Shown: positions 1 through 7,737 of the stretch, piece after piece | Numbering within the stretch: the stretch's first letter is position 1 | Layout: each line of letters begins with the position of its first letter | Source: a virus | Virus record (IMG/VR): IMGVR_UViG_3300031951_008223 | Span: 1 to 20,545 of that record | Strand: one strand, 5' to 3' | DNA length: 20,545 bases | The notes under the pieces: generated by a model | Told to the model about the DNA's origin: nothing | Database searches by the model: none | What the model saw: the letters and a program-made list of their open reading frames with translations, nothing else | Made by a program: the position numbers and the translations under genes

Positions 1-62
1 GGCGGCACCTACTGAGTAAATAAATAAAGAAAACGACCACATAAAAAGAGTCGAAGAACAAC
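1..62 (+). other. Leader upstream of the first fibre gene; possible 3' end of an upstream gene
   Basis: This short stretch has stops in all three forward frames (TGA at 13-15, TAA at 17-19, TAA at 21-23), so any gene entering from the left ends here; the true frame cannot be told. An A/T-rich run at 16-28 (GTAAATAAATAAA) loosely resembles the T4 late promoter box TATAAATA but is not a match. The bases before the ATG at 63 contain only a weak purine-rich segment (GAAGAAC) and no clear Shine-Dalgarno sequence. Confidence 0.35.
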
Positions 63-1685
63 ATGGCCGCTATAATAAAGCATAAAAGAAGCTCTATTTC
101 AGATAGAGTCCCAACAGTATCGGATCTTGAACTAGGTGAACTCGCCATCAACACCTATGATGGCAACATTTTCTTAAAGAGAAACCAGGATGGTGATGAA
201 GCCATCATAACGTTTCTTGCTAGCAATCCTGTAAGAAATGTTGTTTACGTTCAAAAGAACGGTGATGATACGAACAGCGGAACATCTTGGGACGGCGCGT
301 ATGCCACAATAGAGAAGGCGCTCGAAGACGCGGCAGACAGAGAAGAAGAAGAAGTCACTCTTATTGAAATAGGCCCAGGCAGGTATACGACACAGGGTCA
401 TTTAGATGTGCCAGACAATGTTGTTATTCGAGCAGCTCATAGAAGCGCATTCATAAGCCCTGTCACCGGGTATGAAGAAAGAAACGTGTTCCGCCTAGGT
501 TCTGGTTGCTTTGTTGAAGGTTTAGTATTCGACAATTGGCGTCTTGATAGTTTGGATAATCCAACAGAAGGTTTTGCGTTCTGTTTTAGACCAGGTGCAG
601 TAATTCGTAGAGCGCCATACGTTCATAAGGTTGTAGTTAGAACAACTCCATTCTGGGATACTGTTGCGCCACCTTTGGACAGAGATAATGCAAATCCACT
701 TATTGGTAGGGGTGCCGGTGTTATTATAGCCGATGGGTCCGTATGTTCAGCATATAGTATCTACCCAAACATTATGGCTTGGGGCGCTACACCAGTCTCT
801 CATAATGGTATTGGGTATGTCGCAAGGAACGGTGGACTCATTAATGCTGTTAATGCAGTTAGTATGTGGGCACACAAACATTTTCTTGCTCTTGATGGCG
901 GGCAAATTATTTTATCTTCTTGCTCTACTCAATTCGGCGACTATACTATGGTCGCGGACGGATCAAGAAACATCGTTGTTCCTACAGAAGTAGCAGAGGG
1001 ATCATTATCAATACAGACAGCTGCATCAAATGCCGTCTCTGCGGCTAGAACAACAATTATAAATGCTACTTGGAATAATCTCGTGTCTGGTGGATACACT
1101 AACGGGTGGACTGCACAGGACGAAGAATTTATCAGAAGAGAAGCTGCCGCATTTCTTCAGTCAATTGTGTGGGTTCTGCAGACTGCGAATGAAAAACCAA
1201 TGCTAGATTTTGCAAAAGGTCTGTTTGATACTATCGGCGAAAAGGTGTATGCAGAGTCAAAAGAAAACGCAATTATACACTCGTTCGAGTTTATGAGAAA
1301 CACTATTATTGCATTAGCAAACGTTAATTCTGCTTCAGACACGATAGTAACTAACCTGGTCTCTGCATTAATAGACACGATCGAAGATACGAATAGAGTT
1401 TCCGAGCCTTCTACGATCACGGCGATAGGCCACACATGGACAGCACTCATGGCCGGTGTCGCGCTAACAAAAATACCACCTGCTAGAAATTTTGCGACCA
1501 TCGAAGAAAGTATACTCGAGTTAAATAATGGCATAGTCATTGCGTCTGGCCAAGACGATCAAGGATCGGCTCTCTTCATTGGTGGCATGAAGATCGATGC
1601 AGATACTGGCGAACTTACGGGTCCTCCATTTGAACAATCAGTTAATAGAATTGCAACTAGAGCAGCAATCGCAAGGAGTTTTTAA
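63..1685 (+). CDS. Virion tail-fibre/structural protein with beta-helix-like region
   Basis: This 540-aa protein is probably a tail fibre or baseplate-attached surface protein. Residues 3-40 (IKHKRSS...ELAINTYDG...LKR) match an N-terminal motif that recurs in marine T4-like fibre proteins and probably serves as the virion attachment region. From about residue 60, VYVQKNGDDTNSGTS followed by a TIEKAL motif resembles the start of DUF1565/pectate-lyase-like right-handed beta-helices; regularly spaced Gly/Val/Ile strands to about residue 300 fit that fold. The C-terminal 200 residues look more helical and end in a short basic tail. No catalytic residues can be assigned, so enzymatic activity on polysaccharide is only a possibility. 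No signal peptide or membrane segment is seen. It is followed two bases later by the next gene, whose Shine-Dalgarno lies inside its 3' end. Structural role fairly sure; exact position in the virion unknown. Confidence 0.75.
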   Translation: MAAIIKHKRSSISDRVPTVSDLELGELAINTYDGNIFLKRNQDGDEAIITFLASNPVRNVVYVQKNGDDTNSGTSWDGAYATIEKALEDAADREEEEVTLIEIGPGRYTTQGHLDVPDNVVIRAAHRSAFISPVTGYEERNVFRLGSGCFVEGLVFDNWRLDSLDNPTEGFAFCFRPGAVIRRAPYVHKVVVRTTPFWDTVAPPLDRDNANPLIGRGAGVIIADGSVCSAYSIYPNIMAWGATPVSHNGIGYVARNGGLINAVNAVSMWAHKHFLALDGGQIILSSCSTQFGDYTMVADGSRNIVVPTEVAEGSLSIQTAASNAVSAARTTIINATWNNLVSGGYTNGWTAQDEEFIRREAAAFLQSIVWVLQTANEKPMLDFAKGLFDTIGEKVYAESKENAIIHSFEFMRNTIIALANVNSASDTIVTNLVSALIDTIEDTNRVSEPSTITAIGHTWTALMAGVALTKIPPARNFATIEESILELNNGIVIASGQDDQGSALFIGGMKIDADTGELTGPPFEQSVNRIATRAAIARSF

Positions 1686-1687
1686 TC

Positions 1688-2152
1688 ATGGCACGTATTA
1701 CATGTAGAACGCCATCAACCGGAAAACCTTTAAGAATAGCGCAGAATAGTGTAGCTAACACATTTCAAGTAATTGCAGAAGCACCTGACTTCTCTCTTCC
1801 AGACGCATCAAACAAATATTCTGAAAGAGATCCGGCCGACGCTTCACGAGCTATACGCCCTGGAGAGATCTTTTTGCTTACGCCAATCTCTGCTAGAAAT
1901 AAAGATTCTGTTGATAGGTGGATTGAAGTCGTTTTTGTAACTGAAGGTGGTACAACTATTGAAATAGGAAAGATAGAAGTTCCGGCTGGTGACACTGCGT
2001 TTATTCCTATTCAGGGCAGAAGTTTGTTTAAGAGAACGGCATCTAATGCAAATGGCGATAGACTTCAAGTTAGAGCAGAAGTGTCCGGCGTATTTGATGT
2101 TATGGTGGCCGCAGAAGAAAGACTGTCAAGCGAACATAGCGGAGTGGTGTAA
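1688..2152 (+). CDS. Small virion structural protein (conserved hypothetical)
   Basis: This 154-aa protein is not assigned to a named family, but its type is familiar from fibre regions of marine T4-like phages. It is rich in beta-prone stretches, for example residues 75-105 (IEVVFVTEGGTTIEIGKIEV and on), followed by PAGDTAFIPIQG, which reads like a compact beta-sandwich. No cysteine pairs, signal peptide or membrane segment are seen beyond one N-terminal Cys. The start is supported by a strong AAGGAG Shine-Dalgarno at 1673-1678, nine bases upstream, inside the end of the preceding gene, implying translational coupling. The stop lies five bases before the next ATG. Its place between a beta-helix protein and a collagen-like fibre suggests an adaptor or a fibre-associated subunit; this is inferred from context only. 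Confidence 0.6.
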   Translation: MARITCRTPSTGKPLRIAQNSVANTFQVIAEAPDFSLPDASNKYSERDPADASRAIRPGEIFLLTPISARNKDSVDRWIEVVFVTEGGTTIEIGKIEVPAGDTAFIPIQGRSLFKRTASNANGDRLQVRAEVSGVFDVMVAAEERLSSEHSGVV

Positions 2153-2157
2153 GTTAG

Positions 2158-5100
2158 ATGACAGAATTTTTATCAGGAATGAATTTATCAGGTAAAGTAA
2201 AAAAGACACCTCCTACAGAAGTGTCTCCGGATAGATACAAGTATATTAAACTTTCTGAAACAGAACCAGATCTCGGTGTTCCAGAAGCAAATAACTATGT
2301 TCTTGCGTCTGATACAGAAGGAAATCGCTTTTGGTTAGAGACGAGTGGAGTTCAAGGAACAACTGGCCTTCAAGGTGAGCAAGGTACGCAAGGAGTTGAA
2401 GGATCTCAGGGTACACAGGGTACTCTTGGTATACAAGGCGAACAAGGTACACAGGGATCTCAAGGCACGCAAGGTCTACGGGGAGACCAAGGTCTTCAGG
2501 GTACTCTTGGTATACAAGGTGAGCAAGGTACACAAGGATCTCAGGGTGCACAGGGTACTTTTGGTATACAAGGTACGGATGGCAACTTTGGCGGGGCATC
2601 GTTTGATTACACCTATAGCACTTCCATTATTCAATCTGACCCAGGCACCGGAAGATTAAAGTTCAATGATGCAGACATAACGACTGCAATTAGAATGTTC
2701 ATCGATGACACAGATGACAACGGTATTGATATTCAATCATTTTTAAGAACAATCGATGATTCTACTTCAACGATTAAAGGACACTTTAGAGTATCTAACA
2801 GAACTGCGTCTCAACGATTCGCTCTCTATACAATTTCATCTATATCAGAAGAAGCAGGGTTTTTCTTAGTTAACTGTGGGTATGTATCTGGGTCAGTTAA
2901 TAACTTTAATGATAACGAAGATATTATCATTACATTTGCTAGAACTGGAGATATTGGAGATATTGGACCACAGGGCGTGCAAGGTGCGCAAGGTGTTCAG
3001 GGAACTCGGGGTCTTCAAGGCGAACAAGGTCTTCAAGGAACGCAGGGCACTCAAGGTTTCCAAGGTACTACTGGGCCACAAGGCGTTCAAGGCACAACCG
3101 GAACTCAAGGAACGACTGGAACCCAAGGTACTATTGGAACACAAGGTCTTCAGGGAACACAAGGTACCCAGGGTACTACTGGTACACAAGGTACAACTGG
3201 GACGCAGGGAAATAATGGATCGCAAGGTCTACAAGGAACACAGGGTGAACAGGGAACCCAAGGCGAACAAGGTATTCAAGGTACTCAGGGAACCCAAGGC
3301 GAACAAGGTATTCAAGGTATTACCGGGACGCAGGGTTTTCAAGGAACATCTGGATTTCAGGGAATTCAGGGAACCGCGGCCATAGACGGAGCAGAAGGTT
3401 CTCAGGGTACGCAAGGTCTCCAGGGTACACAAGGAACTGTCGGATCTCAGGGTCTCCAAGGCGAACAGGGCACTACTGGAACACAGGGTTTTCAAGGCAC
3501 GCAAGGTCTTCAAGGAGAACAGGGAACACAAGGACTCCAAGGCAATCAAGGTGAACAAGGACTTCAGGGAACTCAGGGTGAACAAGGACTCCAAGGCAAT
3601 CAAGGTGAACAAGGACTTCAGGGAACTCAAGGTACCCAAGGTATCCAAGGCGAACAAGGTACTCAAGGTACTCAAGGTCTTCAAGGCGAGCAGGGTACTC
3701 AAGGTCTTCAAGGCGAACAAGGTACTCAAGGTCTTCAAGGCGAGCAGGGAACTCAGGGAACACAAGGTCTTCAAGGTACTCAAGGTGAGCAGGGCACTCA
3801 AGGAACACAAGGTCTTCAGGGAACGCAGGGAACTCAAGGCACGCAAGGTACTCAAGGTCTTCAAGGCGAACAAGGTATTCAAGGTCTCCAAGGCATCGAG
3901 CTCGTATTAAATTATATTGGATCATGGGTGCAGGCTAGCTATGTAAAAGATACTGTTGCTGTAAGCACGGTTGATGGTAACACTTATGTATCAAAGCAAG
4001 TCATCACGTCTGTTTATCAGGACCCTGCGGTTAATACTACTGAATGGGAACTATTTGTTCTACAAGGAACTCAGGGTCTTCAAGGTGAGCAGGGAACTCA
4101 GGGTCTTCAAGGTGAGCAGGGAACTCAGGGTCTTCAAGGTGAGCAGGGAACTCAGGGTCTTCAGGGTGAGCAGGGAACTCAGGGTCTTCAGGGTGAGCAA
4201 GGTACACAAGGACTTCAGGGTGAGCAGGGAACTCAGGGTCTGCAGGGTGAGCAAGGTACACAAGGACTTCAGGGTGAGCAAGGTACACAAGGACTTCAGG
4301 GTGAGCAGGGAACTCAGGGTCTGCAGGGAGATCAAGGTCTTCAAGGTAATTTTGGTATACAAGGTATACAAGGATCTACCGCAGGAGATGCTGCAACTCT
4401 AGACGGATTGGATAGTCTTCAATTCGTAAGATCCGATGTTAGCACCACGATGACCGGTGGTTTCTTAACTCTTGCACAAGATCCATCTGGTAATCTACAA
4501 GCCGTCACAAAACAGTATGTAGATACACTAGTATCTGCGGCTATACATTATCACGACCCAGTTAGAGTAGAGTCACCAATCTCTCTTAATGCTATTTATG
4601 ATAACGGAATATCAGGAGTTGGCGCTACATTAACGAATGGCGGAACTCAGCTAGGTCTTATTATAGATGGAATTACGCTAAGTACTGACAACCGTGTTCT
4701 TTTATATCAACAAGCTAACACGGCTCATAACGGCGTGTATACAGTCACAGATACTGGTTCTGCAAATACTGATTGGGTTCTTACTCGTTCAACCGATACA
4801 GATTCTTACAGCCCAAGCGATTCTGGAAGTATAGGTAGAGGCGACGCGTTTTACGTCCTAGAAGGTAACACCGGAGCCGGCGAACTCTATGTACTGACCA
4901 CAGAAGGAGTCATTACATTTGGAAGCACTGGCATAAACTTCTCACAGATAAGCTCTTCACAGATTTACAAAGCAGGCGCTGGATTAGAACTCAATGGTGT
5001 TGAGTTTTCTATTAATCCAGATGCGAATATTATAGTAAGTGGAGTTACAATACAAAGTATAGGACCTGTAATAAACTCAAGCGGTACGTGGGTTGGAGAT

Positions 5101-7341
5101 CCAACTAATTTACAGGGAGCTCAGGGTACAACCGGATCGCAAGGTCTTCAAGGATCTCAAGGTACGGCTGCTGTAGACGGATTAGACGGTGCTCAAGGTC
5201 TTCAGGGAACTCAAGGCACGACTGGATCACAAGGAACAACAGGAACTCAGGGAGTTCAAGGAACTACTGGATCTCAAGGTCTTCAGGGATCACAAGGAAC
5301 TCAGGGTGAACAAGGTATTCAAGGAACTCAAGGTACTACTGGATCTCAAGGTACTACTGGATCTCAAGGCCTCCAAGGAACTCAGGGTACTACCGGAACT
5401 CAAGGTCTTCAGGGAACTCAAGGTACAACTGGAACTCAGGGTACTACCGGAACTCAAGGTATTCAGGGAACGATTGGTACCCAAGGTACTACTGGAACAC
5501 AAGGTATTCAAGGTACTACCGGAGTTCAAGGAACTACTGGATCTCAAGGTCTTCAGGGATCACAAGGAACTCAGGGTGAACAAGGTATTCAAGGAACTCA
5601 AGGTACTACTGGATCTCAAGGTACTACTGGAACTCAGGGAACTACAGGATCTCAAGGTATTCAGGGAACGCAAGGTACAACTGGATCTCAAGGTACGACT
5701 GGATCTCAAGGAACTCAAGGACTTCAGGGTGAGCAGGGAACACAAGGTACAACTGGTATTCAAGGTACTACCGGTGCGCAAGGTACAACTGGATCTCAAG
5801 GTCTTCAGGGAACACAGGGAACTACAGGATCTCAAGGTCTTCAGGGAACACAGGGAACTACAGGAACACAAGGTACGACTGGAACTCAGGGAACTACAGG
5901 AACTCAGGGAACTACAGGATCTCAAGGTCTTCAGGGAACACAGGGAACTCAGGGTCTTCAAGGTGAGCAGGGAACTCAGGGTCTTCAGGGTGAGCAGGGA
6001 ACTCAGGGTCTTCAGGGAACACAGGGAACTCAGGGTCTTCAAGGTACACAAGGAACTCAGGGTCTTCAAGGTACACAAGGAACTCAGGGTCTTCAGGGTG
6101 AGCAGGGAACTCAGGGTCTTCAGGGTGAGCAGGGAACTCAGGGTCTTCAAGGTGAGCAGGGAACTCAGGGGGCAACTGGTACACAAGGTACAACTGGTAC
6201 ACAAGGTACAACTGGTACACAAGGAACAACCGGTACCCAAGGAACTACTGGATCGCAAGGTATTCAAGGAACTACCGGAACTCAAGGAACAATCGGTACA
6301 CAAGGAACAACCGGTACCCAAGGAACTACTGGATCGCAAGGTATTCAAGGAATTACTGGAACTCAGGGTACTACCGGTACACAAGGCACGACTGGAACTC
6401 AGGGAACTACAGGAACGCAAGGAACAACCGGTACCCAAGGAACAACAGGAACGCAAGGTGCTACTGGATCGCAAGGTCTTCAAGGTACGACTGGATCGCA
6501 AGGTATTCAAGGAACTACCGGAACTCAAGGAACGTCTGGGACTGGTGCACAAGGTATTTCAGGTGGATCTACTAGTTGGATCTTAAGAACTACCAATTAC
6601 ACTGCGGTTTCTGGTGATAGAATACTCACGAACACGGCCGGCGGAACATTTACAATTACACTCCCAGCTACACCCGCCACAGGAGCGTTCGTTGTAATCG
6701 CTGACGCTAACGATTGGTCAGCTATAAATCTAACGGTCGCAAGAAACGGAAGCACTATCGAAGGCATAGCTGATGATATTACAATGGACGTTAAAGGCTT
6801 TTCTGTAGAGTTTGCTTATGACGGTACAACTTGGGAAATATTTACTGCGATTGGTCTTCAAGGAGCGCAAGGTACAACCGGCTCACAGGGTATACAAGGT
6901 CCTACCGGCCCATCTACTACGATCAACGCGGTTGACGTATCAGATGACGATACAGTTTTCCCGGTGTTTGTAACAGCCGCTGGTTCAAATCAACTCGCAG
7001 AAGTTTCTACGACTAGACTATATTTCAATCCTTCGACCGGAGATCTGTCGGCAACTAACTTTAACTCACTTTCAGACGTAACATTTAAAGAAAACTTTAA
7101 GTCTATCGATAACAGCTTTGATATTCTAGAACAAATAAATACGTATAGTTTCGATTGGAAAGATAACAAGACAAAGAGCTACGGTGTGATTGCGCAAGAA
7201 CTAGAAAAGATCATGCCAGAGCTTGTAAAAACAAACGGAAGTGGTTTAAAGACAGTTACATATACTCCACTTATTGCAATCTTGATTGAAGCAGTTAAGA
7301 AACTAAAAGCTGACGTAGAAAACATAAAGAGAGATAACTAA
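2158..7341 (+). CDS. Giant collagen-like tail fibre protein with C-terminal S74 intramolecular chaperone
   Basis: This 1727-aa fibre carries about 330 Gly-X-Y triplets in four main blocks (residues 64-144, 264-581, 637-741, 987-1461) and a short one near 1569-1584. The blocks alternate with folded modules: residues 145-263 (a module I associate with marine phage collagen-like proteins), 582-636 (Trp/Tyr-rich, resembling small carbohydrate-binding modules), 742-986 (LDGLD...TKQYVD, then a fibre module with DGITLSTDNRVLL and NGVYTV) and 1473-1566 (paralogue of the next gene). The C-terminus is a Peptidase_S74 endosialidase-type chaperone. The Ser1639-Asp1640...Lys1644 spacing matches the Ser/Lys autocleavage dyad, and GVIAQELEKIMPELV follows. 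Known S74 domains drive fibre trimerisation and then release themselves, here about 89 residues. Triplets are Gln/Thr-rich (GTQ, GLQ, GEQ, GTT), almost proline-free and lysine-free. The stop overlaps the next start (TAATG). Likely a long trimeric host-recognition fibre. Confidence 0.9.
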   Translation: MTEFLSGMNLSGKVKKTPPTEVSPDRYKYIKLSETEPDLGVPEANNYVLASDTEGNRFWLETSGVQGTTGLQGEQGTQGVEGSQGTQGTLGIQGEQGTQGSQGTQGLRGDQGLQGTLGIQGEQGTQGSQGAQGTFGIQGTDGNFGGASFDYTYSTSIIQSDPGTGRLKFNDADITTAIRMFIDDTDDNGIDIQSFLRTIDDSTSTIKGHFRVSNRTASQRFALYTISSISEEAGFFLVNCGYVSGSVNNFNDNEDIIITFARTGDIGDIGPQGVQGAQGVQGTRGLQGEQGLQGTQGTQGFQGTTGPQGVQGTTGTQGTTGTQGTIGTQGLQGTQGTQGTTGTQGTTGTQGNNGSQGLQGTQGEQGTQGEQGIQGTQGTQGEQGIQGITGTQGFQGTSGFQGIQGTAAIDGAEGSQGTQGLQGTQGTVGSQGLQGEQGTTGTQGFQGTQGLQGEQGTQGLQGNQGEQGLQGTQGEQGLQGNQGEQGLQGTQGTQGIQGEQGTQGTQGLQGEQGTQGLQGEQGTQGLQGEQGTQGTQGLQGTQGEQGTQGTQGLQGTQGTQGTQGTQGLQGEQGIQGLQGIELVLNYIGSWVQASYVKDTVAVSTVDGNTYVSKQVITSVYQDPAVNTTEWELFVLQGTQGLQGEQGTQGLQGEQGTQGLQGEQGTQGLQGEQGTQGLQGEQGTQGLQGEQGTQGLQGEQGTQGLQGEQGTQGLQGEQGTQGLQGDQGLQGNFGIQGIQGSTAGDAATLDGLDSLQFVRSDVSTTMTGGFLTLAQDPSGNLQAVTKQYVDTLVSAAIHYHDPVRVESPISLNAIYDNGISGVGATLTNGGTQLGLIIDGITLSTDNRVLLYQQANTAHNGVYTVTDTGSANTDWVLTRSTDTDSYSPSDSGSIGRGDAFYVLEGNTGAGELYVLTTEGVITFGSTGINFSQISSSQIYKAGAGLELNGVEFSINPDANIIVSGVTIQSIGPVINSSGTWVGDPTNLQGAQGTTGSQGLQGSQGTAAVDGLDGAQGLQGTQGTTGSQGTTGTQGVQGTTGSQGLQGSQGTQGEQGIQGTQGTTGSQGTTGSQGLQGTQGTTGTQGLQGTQGTTGTQGTTGTQGIQGTIGTQGTTGTQGIQGTTGVQGTTGSQGLQGSQGTQGEQGIQGTQGTTGSQGTTGTQGTTGSQGIQGTQGTTGSQGTTGSQGTQGLQGEQGTQGTTGIQGTTGAQGTTGSQGLQGTQGTTGSQGLQGTQGTTGTQGTTGTQGTTGTQGTTGSQGLQGTQGTQGLQGEQGTQGLQGEQGTQGLQGTQGTQGLQGTQGTQGLQGTQGTQGLQGEQGTQGLQGEQGTQGLQGEQGTQGATGTQGTTGTQGTTGTQGTTGTQGTTGSQGIQGTTGTQGTIGTQGTTGTQGTTGSQGIQGITGTQGTTGTQGTTGTQGTTGTQGTTGTQGTTGTQGATGSQGLQGTTGSQGIQGTTGTQGTSGTGAQGISGGSTSWILRTTNYTAVSGDRILTNTAGGTFTITLPATPATGAFVVIADANDWSAINLTVARNGSTIEGIADDITMDVKGFSVEFAYDGTTWEIFTAIGLQGAQGTTGSQGIQGPTGPSTTINAVDVSDDDTVFPVFVTAAGSNQLAEVSTTRLYFNPSTGDLSATNFNSLSDVTFKENFKSIDNSFDILEQINTYSFDWKDNKTKSYGVIAQELEKIMPELVKTNGSGLKTVTYTPLIAILIEAVKKLKADVENIKRDN
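2347..2589 (+). repeat. Collagen-like block 1 (27 Gly-X-Y triplets)
   Basis: Residues 64-144 of the fibre are 27 uninterrupted Gly-X-Y triplets, mainly GTQ, GSQ, GEQ, GLQ and GIQ, with no proline. Glycine codons vary among GGA, GGT and GGC, and Gln between CAA and CAG, so the DNA repeat is degenerate while the protein period stays exact. Confidence 0.9.
2947..3900 (+). repeat. Collagen-like block 2 (106 triplets)
   Basis: Residues 264-581 keep a three-residue period throughout. The only break I see is one triplet in which Ala replaces Gly (A408-I-D, within GTAAIDG). It contains two of the few prolines of the collagenous part (GPQ). Nine-residue units such as GTQGLQGEQ dominate its 3' half. 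Confidence 0.9.
4066..4335 (+). repeat. 27-bp in-frame tandem array, 10 copies
   Basis: Ten consecutive 27-bp units each encode GTQGLQGEQ (the last ends GDQ). The first three units are identical at the DNA level; later ones differ only by synonymous changes until the final Glu-to-Asp. The array forms most of collagen-like block 3 (residues 637-741, 4066-4380). Near-identity indicates recent expansion by slippage or unequal recombination, so the copy number may vary between relatives or be misassembled from short reads. Confidence 0.93.
5251..5361 (+). repeat. 111-bp exact direct repeat, copy 1
   Basis: This segment of collagen-like block 4 is identical base for base to 5521-5631. The offset is 270 bp, a multiple of 27 and of 9, so the protein frame and triplet phase are kept. 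Lack of synonymous differences marks a recent segmental duplication. Confidence 0.9.
5521..5631 (+). repeat. 111-bp exact direct repeat, copy 2
   Basis: Second copy of the 111-bp direct repeat at 5251-5361. The first differing base after the shared segment is at 5632 (A, against T at 5362), and the first before it is at 5520 (C, against G at 5250). Confidence 0.9.
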
Positions 7342-7727
7342 TGCCAATATCACTAAAAAATGCTATTTCTCCTAACGTTGGTGTTGTTAAATCCTGGGTA
7401 AAAATAACAAGTAACTACACGGCGCTGAATGGTGATAAACTCATTGCTGATACGTCGGCCGGGTCCTTTACGGTGACTATGCCATTTTCACCTTCTCCTG
7501 GGCATGCCGTGCAGATTACCGACGGTGGAAGTTGGCTAATAAATAACTTGCTAGTTAACTTTAACGGCGCGACTATCGAAGGCATAAATGATACACTGTC
7601 TGTTAACATACCACAAACAACCGTAGAGTTTGTTTATGACGGCACTACATGGCAATTTATTTCAAATATTGGTGCGAGAGGCTCTAGCGATGAAGCTGCA
7701 GCTTTCGCTATAGCATTAGGATTCTAA
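7341..7727 (+). CDS. Small virion protein, paralogue of the 1473-1566 domain of the collagen-like fibre
   Basis: This 128-aa protein consists almost wholly of one domain. About 94 residues starting near residue 18 (SWVKITSNYTALNGD...) align without gaps to residues 1473-1566 of the preceding collagen-like protein, with 43 identities by my hand count. Shared blocks include NYTA, GATIEGI/GSTIEGI and YDGTTW. The last 20 residues (RGSSDEAAAFAIALGF region) are unique. Its start overlaps the stop of the collagen gene (TAATG), so translation is probably coupled. A short beta-sandwich that caps or docks onto the fibre is plausible. Function is not known; the paralogy is directly visible. Confidence 0.75.
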   Translation: MPISLKNAISPNVGVVKSWVKITSNYTALNGDKLIADTSAGSFTVTMPFSPSPGHAVQITDGGSWLINNLLVNFNGATIEGINDTLSVNIPQTTVEFVYDGTTWQFISNIGARGSSDEAAAFAIALGF

Positions 7728-7737
7728 AGGAAAAATT

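Larger units (their letters stand above)
5116..6540 (+). repeat. Collagen-like block 4 (about 158 triplets)
   Basis: Residues 987-1461 form the longest Gly-X-Y stretch. It is rich in GTT, GSQ and GTQ triplets and has a single Gly-to-Ala break (A1005-V-D within GTAAVDG). At its end the period slips by one residue (GT then GAQ at 1461-1466) before the folded module at 1473. Threonine is very abundant at the X and Y positions and I see no proline or lysine. Confidence 0.9.

Noticed and set aside
1157-1540. 127-residue - strand open frame
   Set aside because: It lies entirely opposite the 540-aa fibre gene, has no recognisable motif and runs against the strand of every other gene.
3229-3891. 220-residue - strand frame under collagen block 2
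   Set aside because: Same compositional artefact; low complexity and no start signal.
4066-4335. Regular 27-bp repeats suggesting a CRISPR array
   Set aside because: There are no spacers; units are contiguous, in frame and encode a nine-residue collagen unit.
5560-6552. 330-residue open frame on the - strand, rich in Ser, Leu and Thr
   Set aside because: Antisense reading of Gly-X-Y codons lacks stops by composition. No promoter or Shine-Dalgarno is seen and similar shadows appear under every collagen block.
5189-6586. 465-residue open frame on the + strand in another frame of the collagen-like gene
   Set aside because: It is a frame shadow of the repeat: periodic KVFRELKVLL-type text with no start signal, and a clear collagen frame on the same DNA.
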